Assembly: GCA_002383325.1 (NCBI GenBank)
Contig: DFYJ01000084.1
Location: 1-22,456 of the forward strand
Direction of reading: 5' to 3'
DNA length: 22,456 nt
Source: Candidatus Aminicenantes bacterium UBA4085
Lineage (GTDB): Bacteria; Acidobacteriota; Aminicenantia; Aminicenantales; UBA4085
The translations under genes were made by a program, and so were the position numbers. Of this stretch, positions 6,740-13,575 are shown in pieces. Under the pieces are notes generated by a model. It had not been told where the DNA came from. It did no database searches and worked only from the letters and a program-made list of their open reading frames with translations. Each line of letters begins with the position of its first letter. Positions within the stretch are counted from its first letter, which is position 1.

Positions 6740-7300
6740 TTTATGCTCCAGATCCCTTCCCTTGAACCGAAAAGACAGCCGGCCATCGAACCGCTCCCGC
6801 ACCACCACCTTCTGCTTCCTCAGCGTCAATGCCGGCCGGAGCAGGACGAAGGTCCGGCTCCGCCACTTGATGATGTAGCCGTTGTTCACCATCCGCTGGC
6901 CTTGCAGGCAGAAGATGTCATCGAGGTTCATCGACTTCGGACATGGCCGGTGCAGATCCTGCGGCTGCTGCGCTTCCTTCGTGAAGCGCCGGTTATAGAT
7001 CTCCAAGTAGCCTTCCAGGAATCGGTTCGCGTCTTCAATGGTGCAGGTTCCCGCCAAGCGCAGATCCTTGACCAAACGGTTCTGGAGCGTGCCGAAGGAT
7101 CTCTCGATGCGTCCCTTAGTCTGCGGCGAGTGGGCGTGGATGATCCGGATCCCCGCTTCAGAAACCGCGCGTTCGAACTGCGTCCGGGCTTGTTCGTCCC
7201 GCACAGCTCGTCGGTATCCGGCTGCCGCGAGGTCTTGTAAGTGCTGTGTTTATCCAGATAAAGGCTCTGCGGAACCGCGTTGAACTACGTTTCCGTCTCC
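6740..7300 (-). pseudogene. ISNCY-type integrase-core transposase remnant
   Basis: The minus strand encodes the second half of a DDE integrase-core transposase. VPQSLYLDKHSTYKTSRQPDTDEL (about 7274-7205) carries the second catalytic Asp. After a one-base deletion near 7204 the frame shifts to RDEQARTQFERAVSEAGIRIIHAHSPQTKGRIERSFGTLQNRLVKDL, with the catalytic Glu in KGRIERSFG. A TAG stop interrupts the upstream part at 7285-7287, and the region with the first Asp is missing. At the other end the open frame runs into the right terminus of IS1634, so the last residues (to 6656) are not native. The gene is therefore dead: truncated at both ends, with a frameshift and a nonsense codon. Confidence 0.8.
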
Positions 7301-7425
7301 CTCGGCGTCATTTTTGCCTTGGGCAGATAACCCCGCCATAAGTCAGTCCTTCGATCTCGTCATAAACGGGGACGGGGTCAAGCCCTGCTATTACGGTGGG
7401 GATCGGCAGGACGGGTATGGCTATA
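7301..7425. other. Unassigned spacer between the transposase remnant and the TPR-gene fragment
   Basis: About 125 bp with no convincing coding sequence, hairpin or repeat. It joins two broken genes and is probably scar DNA from past insertions and deletions. Confidence 0.5.
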
Positions 7426-7520
7426 TATTCCAGCTTGTTGATCAGGCTGGTGACTTCTTCAAAGTCTTTCGCGTTCGAAGCCAGCCGAGGTGCTTCCTGT
7501 AGCTGCGGACCGCATCGTTG
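7426..7520 (-). pseudogene. Fragment of a second copy of the TPR/ankyrin gene
   Basis: Bases 7426-7472 are identical over 47 nt to 9350-9396, inside the TPR part of the neighbouring 715-residue gene, and similarity continues more loosely to about 7520. In translation LASNAKDFEEVTSLINKLEY here matches LAPNAKDFEEVTSLINKLEY there. Neither the start nor the ankyrin part of the second copy is present. It is best read as the leftover of a tandem paralogue removed by deletion or overwritten by mobile DNA. Confidence 0.75.
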
Positions 7521-7548
7521 TGAGCCAAACAACGGATTTATTCATTTT

Positions 7549-9696
7549 TTACCTGGCCCCATGCTTTTTCAGCCAATCGGCCAATTCTTTGTGGTTGTTG
7601 ATTTCGGCATAGTCCAGCGGTGTTTTGCCATCTTTGTCTTTTGCGTTGATTATTGCTCCCACGGCGATTAATCGAAGGACCACGTCCTTCTGGCCGGCCA
7701 AGGCGGCGGAGTGCAGCGGTGTCGAGTCGCCCGAGTCTTTAGCATTGACGTCAGCGCCTTTATCGATGAAAAGCCCAACCACACCTGCGTCGCCTTCATT
7801 GGCGGCATAGTACAGCGGCGTCCTCCCATAGTTGTCCCTGAGGCTGACGTCAGCGCCCTTATTGAGCAAGAGCTCTACCACTTCCTTGAAGACAGGCCCC
7901 GGTGAGTTGGTGGCTTTATGCAAGGGGGTATGGCCGTCCTGGTTTCTGGCGTTGACGCCGGCGCCCTTGGCGATCATGAGCTCAGCCAACTCTTTACGGG
8001 CGATCCCGCGGTATTCCCCAGTGTCCCAACCAGAGACGTCTTCGTGCAGCGGCGTGTCGCCATAGCGATTCCTGGCGTTCACGTTCGCCCCTTTGGCGAT
8101 CAACAAAACGGCCAAGGCCTTATTGCCCGCCAAAGCGGCGATGTGAAGCGGCGTGCGGCCGGCCTTATCGGCGGAGAATTTCGCGCCCTTCGCGATCAGC
8201 AGCTCGGCGATCGCGTTTTCGTCAGCCCGAGCTGCCTCAAGCAAGGGGGTCTCCCCGTCGCCATCCTCGGCGTCAATATCCGCACCGTTAGCGATCAATT
8301 GCGCGGCCAATTCCAATTTTCCACTTCTAACGGCCCGATGCAGAGCCATTTTTCCCGATCCGTCCCGTGCGTTGACGTCTGCGGCTATGGCCGCCGGTTT
8401 CGCGGGGCTCGGCTTCGCTGGAATCAGTGCGTTTTGGGCAGTCAATAGCTGGGCTGCTTCCTTATTGTTATTGCTTTCGGCAATTTGCAAAGGTGTTTTG
8501 CCGGATTGATCCTTGGCGCTTACATCTGCGCCTTTGGCGATCAATAATTCGACGATATCTTTTCGGCCAAAGACGGCTGCCAATAAGAGCGGCGTATAGC
8601 CGGTTTTGGTCTTGGCATTTACATCTGCGCCTTTGGCGATTAATAGCTCGATAATTTCATTTGAGCCAATCTCGGCCGCTGCATGTAGCAAACTCGTGTC
8701 GTCGTTGGCCTTCGCGCTCACGTCCGCGCCTTTGGCGATCAATAGCTCGACTTCTTTCCGATCGCCACCTCGGCAAGCACGCATCAAAGCTGTCCACCCG
8801 GAAAAATCCTTTTCGTCTACATCACTCACTCCGGCGGGCGATCGAGCGAGCGCGGCCGGCTTGTTTTCTCTCGTTATCTCTGGGCTACCCGCGGCATTAA
8901 TATCTCGTTTCAATTCCGTGGAAAAGCTTTGTCCCTCACGCCATTCCTTATTATACTTCCCCGGCTTGGTCACGGTCTCCGTTACCCTTATGAGTGTCTT
9001 GGACACAACCTCTATCTCAATCTCCAATTCGGTGGGAGTACTGAAGTCAACAAATGTGAAAATGAATCGCAGAATACGCCCTTCCACCCTCGCGGTCCCG
9101 TGGTAATAGGTGGGATCGCCAGTCTCGGCCATGATGTTGCCGTCAACTACGTACGGAAATACTATCATCGTTATTAATCTTACCGAATCATCCCCTGTGC
9201 GCGTAATGTCCCATCCGCTCCGCCACTCGGTATTGGGTGGGCGAAGGGATGCCTTCCACACCCGATTTGCATAGGGAAGCATGCCATCCTTTGCATAGGA
9301 AATTAGGACATCGATAGCTTCAGACGTAGAGAGCGTATTCTCCTTTTTGTATTCCAGCTTGTTGATCAGGCTGGTGACTTCTTCAAAGTCTTTCGCATTC
9401 GGAGCCAGCCGAAGGTATTCCCGGTAGCTTCGAATGGCGTCGGCGAGTTTCTCCGCCTTCTCCTGGGCCAAGCCGAGGTTGTAAAAGGCGTCCGGCCAGT
9501 TCGGGGCCAGCCTGACCGCCTGCTCGAACTCGCGGATAGCCGATTCGCAATCCTGGGGCGTCTTGGCCATCTCCATGGCCGCCACCCCGCGATCGAAGTA
9601 CCTCCTGGCTTCCGAGGAGACTTGCTGTCCATAGGAAAAGGCCACGCCCGCTGCCATGACGAAAATAGCCGCTAACCCGATGATGCGCTTAGTCAT
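7549..9696 (-). CDS. Exported TPR and ankyrin-repeat protein
   Basis: A 715-residue protein with a signal peptide (residues 1-24, MTKRIIGLAAIFVMAAGVAF, cleavage near SYG-QQ), so it acts outside the cytoplasm. Residues 28-115 form TPR-like helices (AIREFEQAVRLAPNWPDAFYNLG, AIRSYREYLRLAPN). Residues 120-265 are a beta-rich domain I do not recognise. From about 297 to the end there are 12 ankyrin repeats of the DxxGxTPLHxAAxxG...ELLIAKGADVNAK type; repeats 4 and 8 carry insertions. AGGAGG lies 10 nt before the ATG. It starts 27 bp after the permuted papain-like hydrolase gene and is probably co-transcribed. Ankyrin repeats bind proteins, so the hydrolase is a natural partner candidate, possibly as inhibitor or immunity protein; that is inference. 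Near-identical repeat DNA may allow copy-number change. Confidence 0.87.
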   Translation of the reverse strand: MTKRIIGLAAIFVMAAGVAFSYGQQVSSEARRYFDRGVAAMEMAKTPQDCESAIREFEQAVRLAPNWPDAFYNLGLAQEKAEKLADAIRSYREYLRLAPNAKDFEEVTSLINKLEYKKENTLSTSEAIDVLISYAKDGMLPYANRVWKASLRPPNTEWRSGWDITRTGDDSVRLITMIVFPYVVDGNIMAETGDPTYYHGTARVEGRILRFIFTFVDFSTPTELEIEIEVVSKTLIRVTETVTKPGKYNKEWREGQSFSTELKRDINAAGSPEITRENKPAALARSPAGVSDVDEKDFSGWTALMRACRGGDRKEVELLIAKGADVSAKANDDTSLLHAAAEIGSNEIIELLIAKGADVNAKTKTGYTPLLLAAVFGRKDIVELLIAKGADVSAKDQSGKTPLQIAESNNNKEAAQLLTAQNALIPAKPSPAKPAAIAADVNARDGSGKMALHRAVRSGKLELAAQLIANGADIDAEDGDGETPLLEAARADENAIAELLIAKGAKFSADKAGRTPLHIAALAGNKALAVLLIAKGANVNARNRYGDTPLHEDVSGWDTGEYRGIARKELAELMIAKGAGVNARNQDGHTPLHKATNSPGPVFKEVVELLLNKGADVSLRDNYGRTPLYYAANEGDAGVVGLFIDKGADVNAKDSGDSTPLHSAALAGQKDVVLRLIAVGAIINAKDKDGKTPLDYAEINNHKELADWLKKHGAR

Positions 9697-9723
9697 GGGA
9701 AATCGACCTCCTAGCCGGCATTC

Positions 9724-11106
9724 CTATTTCACGGGATGTTGATCTTTCCTGACCTGGGCCAGCGGAGTGATAAGAAACGGCTGGCCCTTGGTGTAGAAGT
9801 TGGCTGGTCCAAAGTAGATCCCCAGGAGCTTCTTGATGAGGGAGTCCGTGGTCCCGATCTCCAGTCCAGCCTCGACCAGCGCGAAGCGGGACAGCTCCGA
9901 GCAGACCATGTTGTTGCCGCCATAGAGGCCGAAATTCGTTCCCAGATTCATGCGGCGCGCCAGCTCGGAGTCATCAAGTTTCTTCAGATCGAGGGTGATC
10001 TGCTTGATCCCCTCCAACCGAGCCGCGGCCCAGAGCTTGTCCGCGTCGATCCTGGACGTCGGTTGGGCGACATCGATGTGGCGCGACCCATAGGTCGCGA
10101 TGATCTCGTCCTCGTTCTTGATCCGGGGGCCTTCGCCGGGTTGACTGTCCAGGAAGAGCCTCACGCCATTGACTTCCCTGAGGTAGAGGAAGGTGTGGGC
10201 GGCCCGGGACTGCCATTCCCAGGAGGTCAGCTTGTCGAAGAGGCGGAGGTAATGCCCCGCCCAGGCTTCTGCCGAGAGAGCGTCCGTCGGAGCGACGAGC
10301 AGAACATCGCCGGGTTGAAGCTGGGAGAACATCTTGTCCGGGAGGGGAGGGGCCTTGATCTTCAGCGACTGCGTGATGCTCTGGCACCACGGGTTGGGCT
10401 GCGCTTGCCGCTGGGCGATGGCAGCCCTCACCTGCTGCACTGCGGCCGGATCCCTTCTCTCGAGCGCCGCCTTGGCCGCCGCGACCTCGCCTCCACCGGC
10501 CGCCGTGCCCGTCTTCAAGCGGTTGCCGATGACGCCTTCGCTCGCGCCGGGCGATACCGCCTCTGTCGTCCCACGCTTGAGACGTCCGCGGATGTCGACT
10601 CCGTCTCCGTCGAAAGAGACACCCTCTATCGTTCCCGTCTTGAGGCGGCTGCCGATGTCGTTCCCTATCGAGTCCGTCGGCTTGGCGGAGGGCGGCCGGT
10701 TCACGGACGAGCCGCCGCTCGAAGGAGGCTTCAAGGAAGGGGGCGGCGTGGTGTACCTGCCGGTGGGGACTTCCTTGATATAGGTATTGTCCAGGTATTC
10801 CTTGGCCTGCGCGGCCTCACCGACCGATTCGACACGCATGCCATTGACGACGTCCTCCCGGTGAGTGCCGATCTCCCGGGCCCTTTGCTGCCTGGCCGCT
10901 TCCGCGGCGCCCTTGGTGGCGAAGGCGTGCTCATCCCGTACGGCTTGCTTCGCGTATTCCCCCCGATAGTAGATGTAATACTCCATAATCGGTTTCTGGG
11001 AAGTCCGGCCGATCATCGTTCCCTGCGCGACGAAGAGCAGGACGATCAGCGAGAGAAGAGCGCGCCTGAAAAATAAGGGAGAGAACGACCTCGATTTTGC
11101 CTCCAC
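9724..11106 (-). CDS. Exported permuted papain-like (YiiX/NlpC-P60-type) cysteine hydrolase
   Basis: A 460-residue protein with an N-terminal hydrophobic segment (residues 15-30), a signal peptide or anchor. The C-terminal domain (about 260-455) has the circularly permuted papain-like layout: LQPGDVLLV (263-271), His304 in AAHTFLYL, Asp320 in LFLDSQPG, and the likely nucleophile Cys402 in NMVCSELSRFAL, then GPANFYTKG. Relatives cleave amide or ester bonds in peptidoglycan or lipids; the substrate here is unknown. Residues 118-145 are Pro/Ser-rich. Three 14-residue repeats of the form I-G/R-x-R-L-K-x-G-T occur at 151, 172 and 193, spaced exactly 21 residues apart. The start is GTG at 11106, with AGGAGG about 8 nt upstream. 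It is followed by the ankyrin-repeat gene. Confidence 0.77.
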   Translation of the reverse strand: MEAKSRSFSPLFFRRALLSLIVLLFVAQGTMIGRTSQKPIMEYYIYYRGEYAKQAVRDEHAFATKGAAEAARQQRAREIGTHREDVVNGMRVESVGEAAQAKEYLDNTYIKEVPTGRYTTPPPSLKPPSSGGSSVNRPPSAKPTDSIGNDIGSRLKTGTIEGVSFDGDGVDIRGRLKRGTTEAVSPGASEGVIGNRLKTGTAAGGGEVAAAKAALERRDPAAVQQVRAAIAQRQAQPNPWCQSITQSLKIKAPPLPDKMFSQLQPGDVLLVAPTDALSAEAWAGHYLRLFDKLTSWEWQSRAAHTFLYLREVNGVRLFLDSQPGEGPRIKNEDEIIATYGSRHIDVAQPTSRIDADKLWAAARLEGIKQITLDLKKLDDSELARRMNLGTNFGLYGGNNMVCSELSRFALVEAGLEIGTTDSLIKKLLGIYFGPANFYTKGQPFLITPLAQVRKDQHPVK

Positions 11107-11152
11107 GGAAGCCCCTCCTTCCCCCCGTTATAGATCAAAAGCCAAAGATATG

Positions 11153-11187
11153 AAAAAAAAGGGCCCCGCCGCCATTTATGCGCCGGG
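11153..11187 (-). terminator. Intrinsic terminator after the P-loop kinase gene
   Basis: On the minus strand an 8-bp stem with one mismatch (11180-11187 with 11165-11172) closes a 7-nt loop. A short GC tract and eight T (11160-11153) follow. It lies 60 bp past the kinase stop and separates that gene from the hydrolase/ankyrin unit. Confidence 0.7.
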
Positions 11188-11246
11188 TCGGGAGCTCGAG
11201 TCTCTCCAGGCGCGCTTTTCAATCCCTCCCCTGAAAGCCTGAATGA

Positions 11247-11846
11247 TCAGAGTATTGGTTGTTCATCGGCTCGTAGGAAACGGACAAGGACATCTTGCAT
11301 TCCTTGAGCTCCCATCTCGTCGCTTATAAATTCAAAAACGTCGTTGTGGGCGATGGGGAAACGGACGGGCTCCCGTTTCATGAATTCAGACCAATGGTCG
11401 AGCTTCCATTGGTCCCATTGTGATTCGTTCCGACGGAGTCGGTCCGCGATCCTCTCTCTCATGATCTCCTCGCTGGGGGGAACGCAGCGGATGATGGCCA
11501 GCCGGGCTTGATGCTTTGCCGCCACTGATTTGAAGGGCGGAATCCAATCCCGGTATTCGTCGTCTCTCCAGTGATTGATGGAGAAAGGCGCGTCGATGAT
11601 CGGAATCTTACCGAGGGCCAGCTGAACATCGGCGAAATGGACCAAGATCCTGAATGCAGGTCCCCGGATCATGGCATAGGTGTCGCCCTCGACACGTTCT
11701 GAGCTGGTGAAGGGCGTTTCGATCAGATCCTTTGAGAGATAGGCCGCATTCGATAATTGTTGGGCCAATGCCCGGGCCAACGACGTCTTGCCGCTGGCGG
11801 GAACCCCAACAACCAGACACAGGACTGGATCGTTCAGTAAATACAC
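11247..11846 (-). CDS. P-loop NTPase of the AAA_33 / nucleotide-kinase type
   Basis: A 199-residue cytoplasmic protein with a Walker A motif GVPASGKTS (residues 14-22) right after the first beta strand (VLCLVVG). IPIIDAPFS (about 80-88) follows as the second strand. A lid-like basic segment MRERIADRLRRNESQWDQW (about 129-147) has the arrangement seen in small-molecule kinases related to zeta toxin, chloramphenicol phosphotransferase and shikimate kinase. It probably phosphorylates a small molecule, but nothing identifies the substrate. The start is a GTG placed only a few bases from the predicted transcription start, so the mRNA may be nearly leaderless. It is monocistronic, with its own promoter and a terminator behind it. 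No antitoxin-like small gene is next to it, so a toxin role is not supported. Confidence 0.8.
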   Translation of the reverse strand: MYLLNDPVLCLVVGVPASGKTSLARALAQQLSNAAYLSKDLIETPFTSSERVEGDTYAMIRGPAFRILVHFADVQLALGKIPIIDAPFSINHWRDDEYRDWIPPFKSVAAKHQARLAIIRCVPPSEEIMRERIADRLRRNESQWDQWKLDHWSEFMKREPVRFPIAHNDVFEFISDEMGAQGMQDVLVRFLRADEQPIL

Positions 11847-11854
11847 TAGTATCG

Positions 11855-11863
11855 ATTATAGCA
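11855..11863 (-). promoter_or_regulatory. Extended -10 promoter for the kinase gene
   Basis: The minus strand reads TGCTATAAT (11863-11855), a consensus extended -10 element. The start point would be near 11848, 2 nt before the GTG at 11846. No strong -35 is seen, which extended -10 promoters do not require. Confidence 0.5.
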
Positions 11864-11875
11864 GATCAACTGGGG

Positions 11876-11915
11876 ATTCTCCCGGACCTGACCGTTGAAG
11901 GTGTCCTGGGAGAAT
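11876..11915 (-). terminator. Long hairpin after the DUF5694 gene
   Basis: ATTCTCCC (11876-11883) pairs perfectly with GGGAGAAT (11908-11915), and GGAC/GTCC extends the stem inward past one bulge. It begins 8 bp after the stop codon on the minus strand. There is no T tract, so it may be an mRNA 3' end stabiliser or a factor-dependent end rather than a classical terminator. Confidence 0.45.
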
Positions 11916-11923
11916 TTGATTCT

Positions 11924-13099
11924 CTACTCTCGACGATCCAATCCCGAGAACTGGACGATCTCGATGTCGGATGTCTGCGACAAGTAGGCGTCCAGGAACG
12001 GCTTATGGGCCGCTCCGTAGATGACCAGGACCCGGCCGCCGGGATGGCGCGCGGCCACCGCCCGGATGCGGGCGGCGATCTTCAGGTTGCGGTTCTCCCA
12101 GAGGCCCAAACGGCCGCGGTCGGTGCCGGTGGGAAAGTGGGTGCGCAGGAAGACACCCCATTGGGCGTCGACGTCGGCCGCCGCATAGGCGGGGGAATTG
12201 AGGAGGAGGTACTGGGGAAGGAGGTCTCCCTTCCGGATGCACTCCTCGAGCCGGGCCTTCCCGTCGGTGTAGACGGGAGCCTTGGAGACGGCGTCCAGCA
12301 GCGGATTCCCCTGGAAATCCTTCTCCATCTGGTCGGAGAATTCGGAGTAGTCGTCGAGCTCCTCGAAGTCGTCCACCGGTTCGAGCTTGTCCAAGCCTAG
12401 CCCCAGACCCAGGCGGACGGCCAGAGCGGGCACTTCATTGACCTTGGCCGCTTCGGCATCGAGCTGGGTCATCAAGTCCGCAGGGATGGCCTTTTGAGAC
12501 CGCTTGTCTTCATCGCTAAAATAGGCCCATTGAAGAACCGCCGAATCCGGATCATAGGCAGCCAGCATCCACAGAATCAGGTTCGCCCTTGCTTCAACCG
12601 ACAGAGAGCCCTGTCCCGCCCCGCTCCGCGCACCACGCAGAATCTCCTGGACCTTCTTTCGGGCCGGTTCCTGCGTTGTTTTCAAGAGATCGCAGGCCTG
12701 CTTGCCCAGCTTGAGATGCCTCTTGGCGAAGCCGTCGAGAACCTCCCCGTACAACGATCCAGCTTCCCGGCGAAGCTCGTACTCGCGGACCCGGGTGCCG
12801 GGGATCGTCTCGATGCAGATAGCATCCGGCCGGAACGATTCCAAAGCCGCCGCCAACCGGTCCATCATGCCGGGCTGAAATTGCTTCTCGATCTGCCGGA
12901 GATGAAAAGTCCCGAGGACGAGGACGCGGGTCTGTGCTTCCCGGGGCTGGATTGCCTGAAGGCGGGCGATGGAACCCTGAGCCTGCTCCGCCTTTTGCGG
13001 TGATAGGAGCGGCGAAGCCGGAAGGATAATCGCCATCGTCAGCAGGCTCGATGCAGCCAGGGCCCGGAAGACACGGCGAAGACGGTGATATGTGGACAT
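11924..13099 (-). CDS. Exported DUF5694 (TraB/GumN-like) protein
   Basis: A 391-residue protein with an N-terminal basic and hydrophobic export segment (MSTYHRLRRVFRALAASSLL..., to about residue 30). RVLVLGTFHL (residues 58-67) and the C-terminal YGAAHKPFLDAYL frame a domain that I place in DUF5694, related in layout to TraB/PrgY/GumN proteins, which carry a GTFHL-like first strand and a late Gly-Ala-His motif. IRPDAICIE-type sequence (FRPDAICIETIPG) follows the first helix as in that family. The biochemical role is unknown; some relatives are suspected metalloproteases. I chose the ATG at 13099 because GGAGG (13105-13109) lies 5 nt upstream; an ATG at 13114 is upstream of that site. It diverges from the DUF378 gene. 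Confidence 0.8.
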   Translation of the reverse strand: MSTYHRLRRVFRALAASSLLTMAIILPASPLLSPQKAEQAQGSIARLQAIQPREAQTRVLVLGTFHLRQIEKQFQPGMMDRLAAALESFRPDAICIETIPGTRVREYELRREAGSLYGEVLDGFAKRHLKLGKQACDLLKTTQEPARKKVQEILRGARSGAGQGSLSVEARANLILWMLAAYDPDSAVLQWAYFSDEDKRSQKAIPADLMTQLDAEAAKVNEVPALAVRLGLGLGLDKLEPVDDFEELDDYSEFSDQMEKDFQGNPLLDAVSKAPVYTDGKARLEECIRKGDLLPQYLLLNSPAYAAADVDAQWGVFLRTHFPTGTDRGRLGLWENRNLKIAARIRAVAARHPGGRVLVIYGAAHKPFLDAYLSQTSDIEIVQFSGLDRRE

Positions 13100-13191
13100 G
13101 ATAGCCTCCATCACAGGAGTAGACGAAGAGACGGCGGGGAAGGTTCATGTTGATAGCATCCCTCCTCAGGGCTTGATGGGAAGGACCCGTA

Positions 13192-13220
13192 TTGATATTT
13201 TGTGAAGCCGGGCATATGAT
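13192..13220 (+). promoter_or_regulatory. Promoter for the DUF378 gene
   Basis: TTGATA (13192-13197), a 17-nt spacer and TATGAT (13215-13220) form a near-consensus sigma-70-type promoter. The ATG is 27 nt further on and has AAAGGAG just upstream. Confidence 0.6.
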
Positions 13221-13246
13221 AGGCACATCGGAGAAAGGAGAGATCC

Positions 13247-13456
13247 ATGAAAAGACTTAGCCTGCTGGGTTGGATCTGCCAGTTGATCATCATCGCCGCC
13301 GGCATCGATTGGGGTCTGATCGCGATCTTCAAGTTTGATTTCGTGACCAAGCTCCTCGGCACGGGCGACATCGTCCGCATCGTCTACATCGTCGTCGGCG
13401 CGGCCGCGGTCTTCGTGCTCCTCGACTTGATCATCGGCAAGCCGAAGAAAGCGTAA
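13247..13456 (+). CDS. DUF378 family small membrane protein
   Basis: A 69-residue protein with two predicted membrane helices (about residues 7-28 and 42-63). The motif GIDWGLIAIFKFDFV sits between them, characteristic of DUF378. The second half carries RIVYIVVGAAAVFVLLDLI and a short basic tail, GKPKKA. Function is unknown in the family. AAAGGAGAG precedes the ATG at good spacing. It has its own promoter and a possible terminator at its 3' end, so it is likely transcribed alone. Confidence 0.88.
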   Translation: MKRLSLLGWICQLIIIAAGIDWGLIAIFKFDFVTKLLGTGDIVRIVYIVVGAAAVFVLLDLIIGKPKKA

Positions 13457-13480
13457 CTAGGCTTTCGGTTCCGGCTTTTT
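13439..13480 (+). terminator. Possible intrinsic terminator overlapping the DUF378 stop
   Basis: AAGCCG (13439-13444) pairs with CGGCTT (13472-13477) and GAAAGC (13447-13452) with GCTTTC (13461-13466), separated by an internal loop. TTTTT ends at 13480. The left arm lies inside the last codons. Confidence 0.45.
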
Positions 13481-13575
13481 ACCGCGGGCTTTCCGCTTAG
13501 GGGGAGGGGTTTGCTCGGCTCGGCGTCTAAGGGGGCGCATCCGTTGTCCTGGAAAAGAAAATGGAGTCAACCATC

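Noticed and set aside
7549..8820. Regularly spaced similar sequences that could suggest a CRISPR-like array
   Set aside because: They are coding ankyrin repeats of about 99 bp in one frame, without constant repeats and unique spacers.
9736..11076. 446-codon plus-strand open frame opposite the papain-like hydrolase
   Set aside because: The opposite strand has a signal segment, catalytic motifs and a ribosome-binding site; this frame has none of these.
11247..11846. Zeta-toxin-type toxin of a toxin-antitoxin pair
   Set aside because: The Walker A fold fits many small kinases, and no antitoxin-like gene is adjacent; it has its own promoter and terminator.
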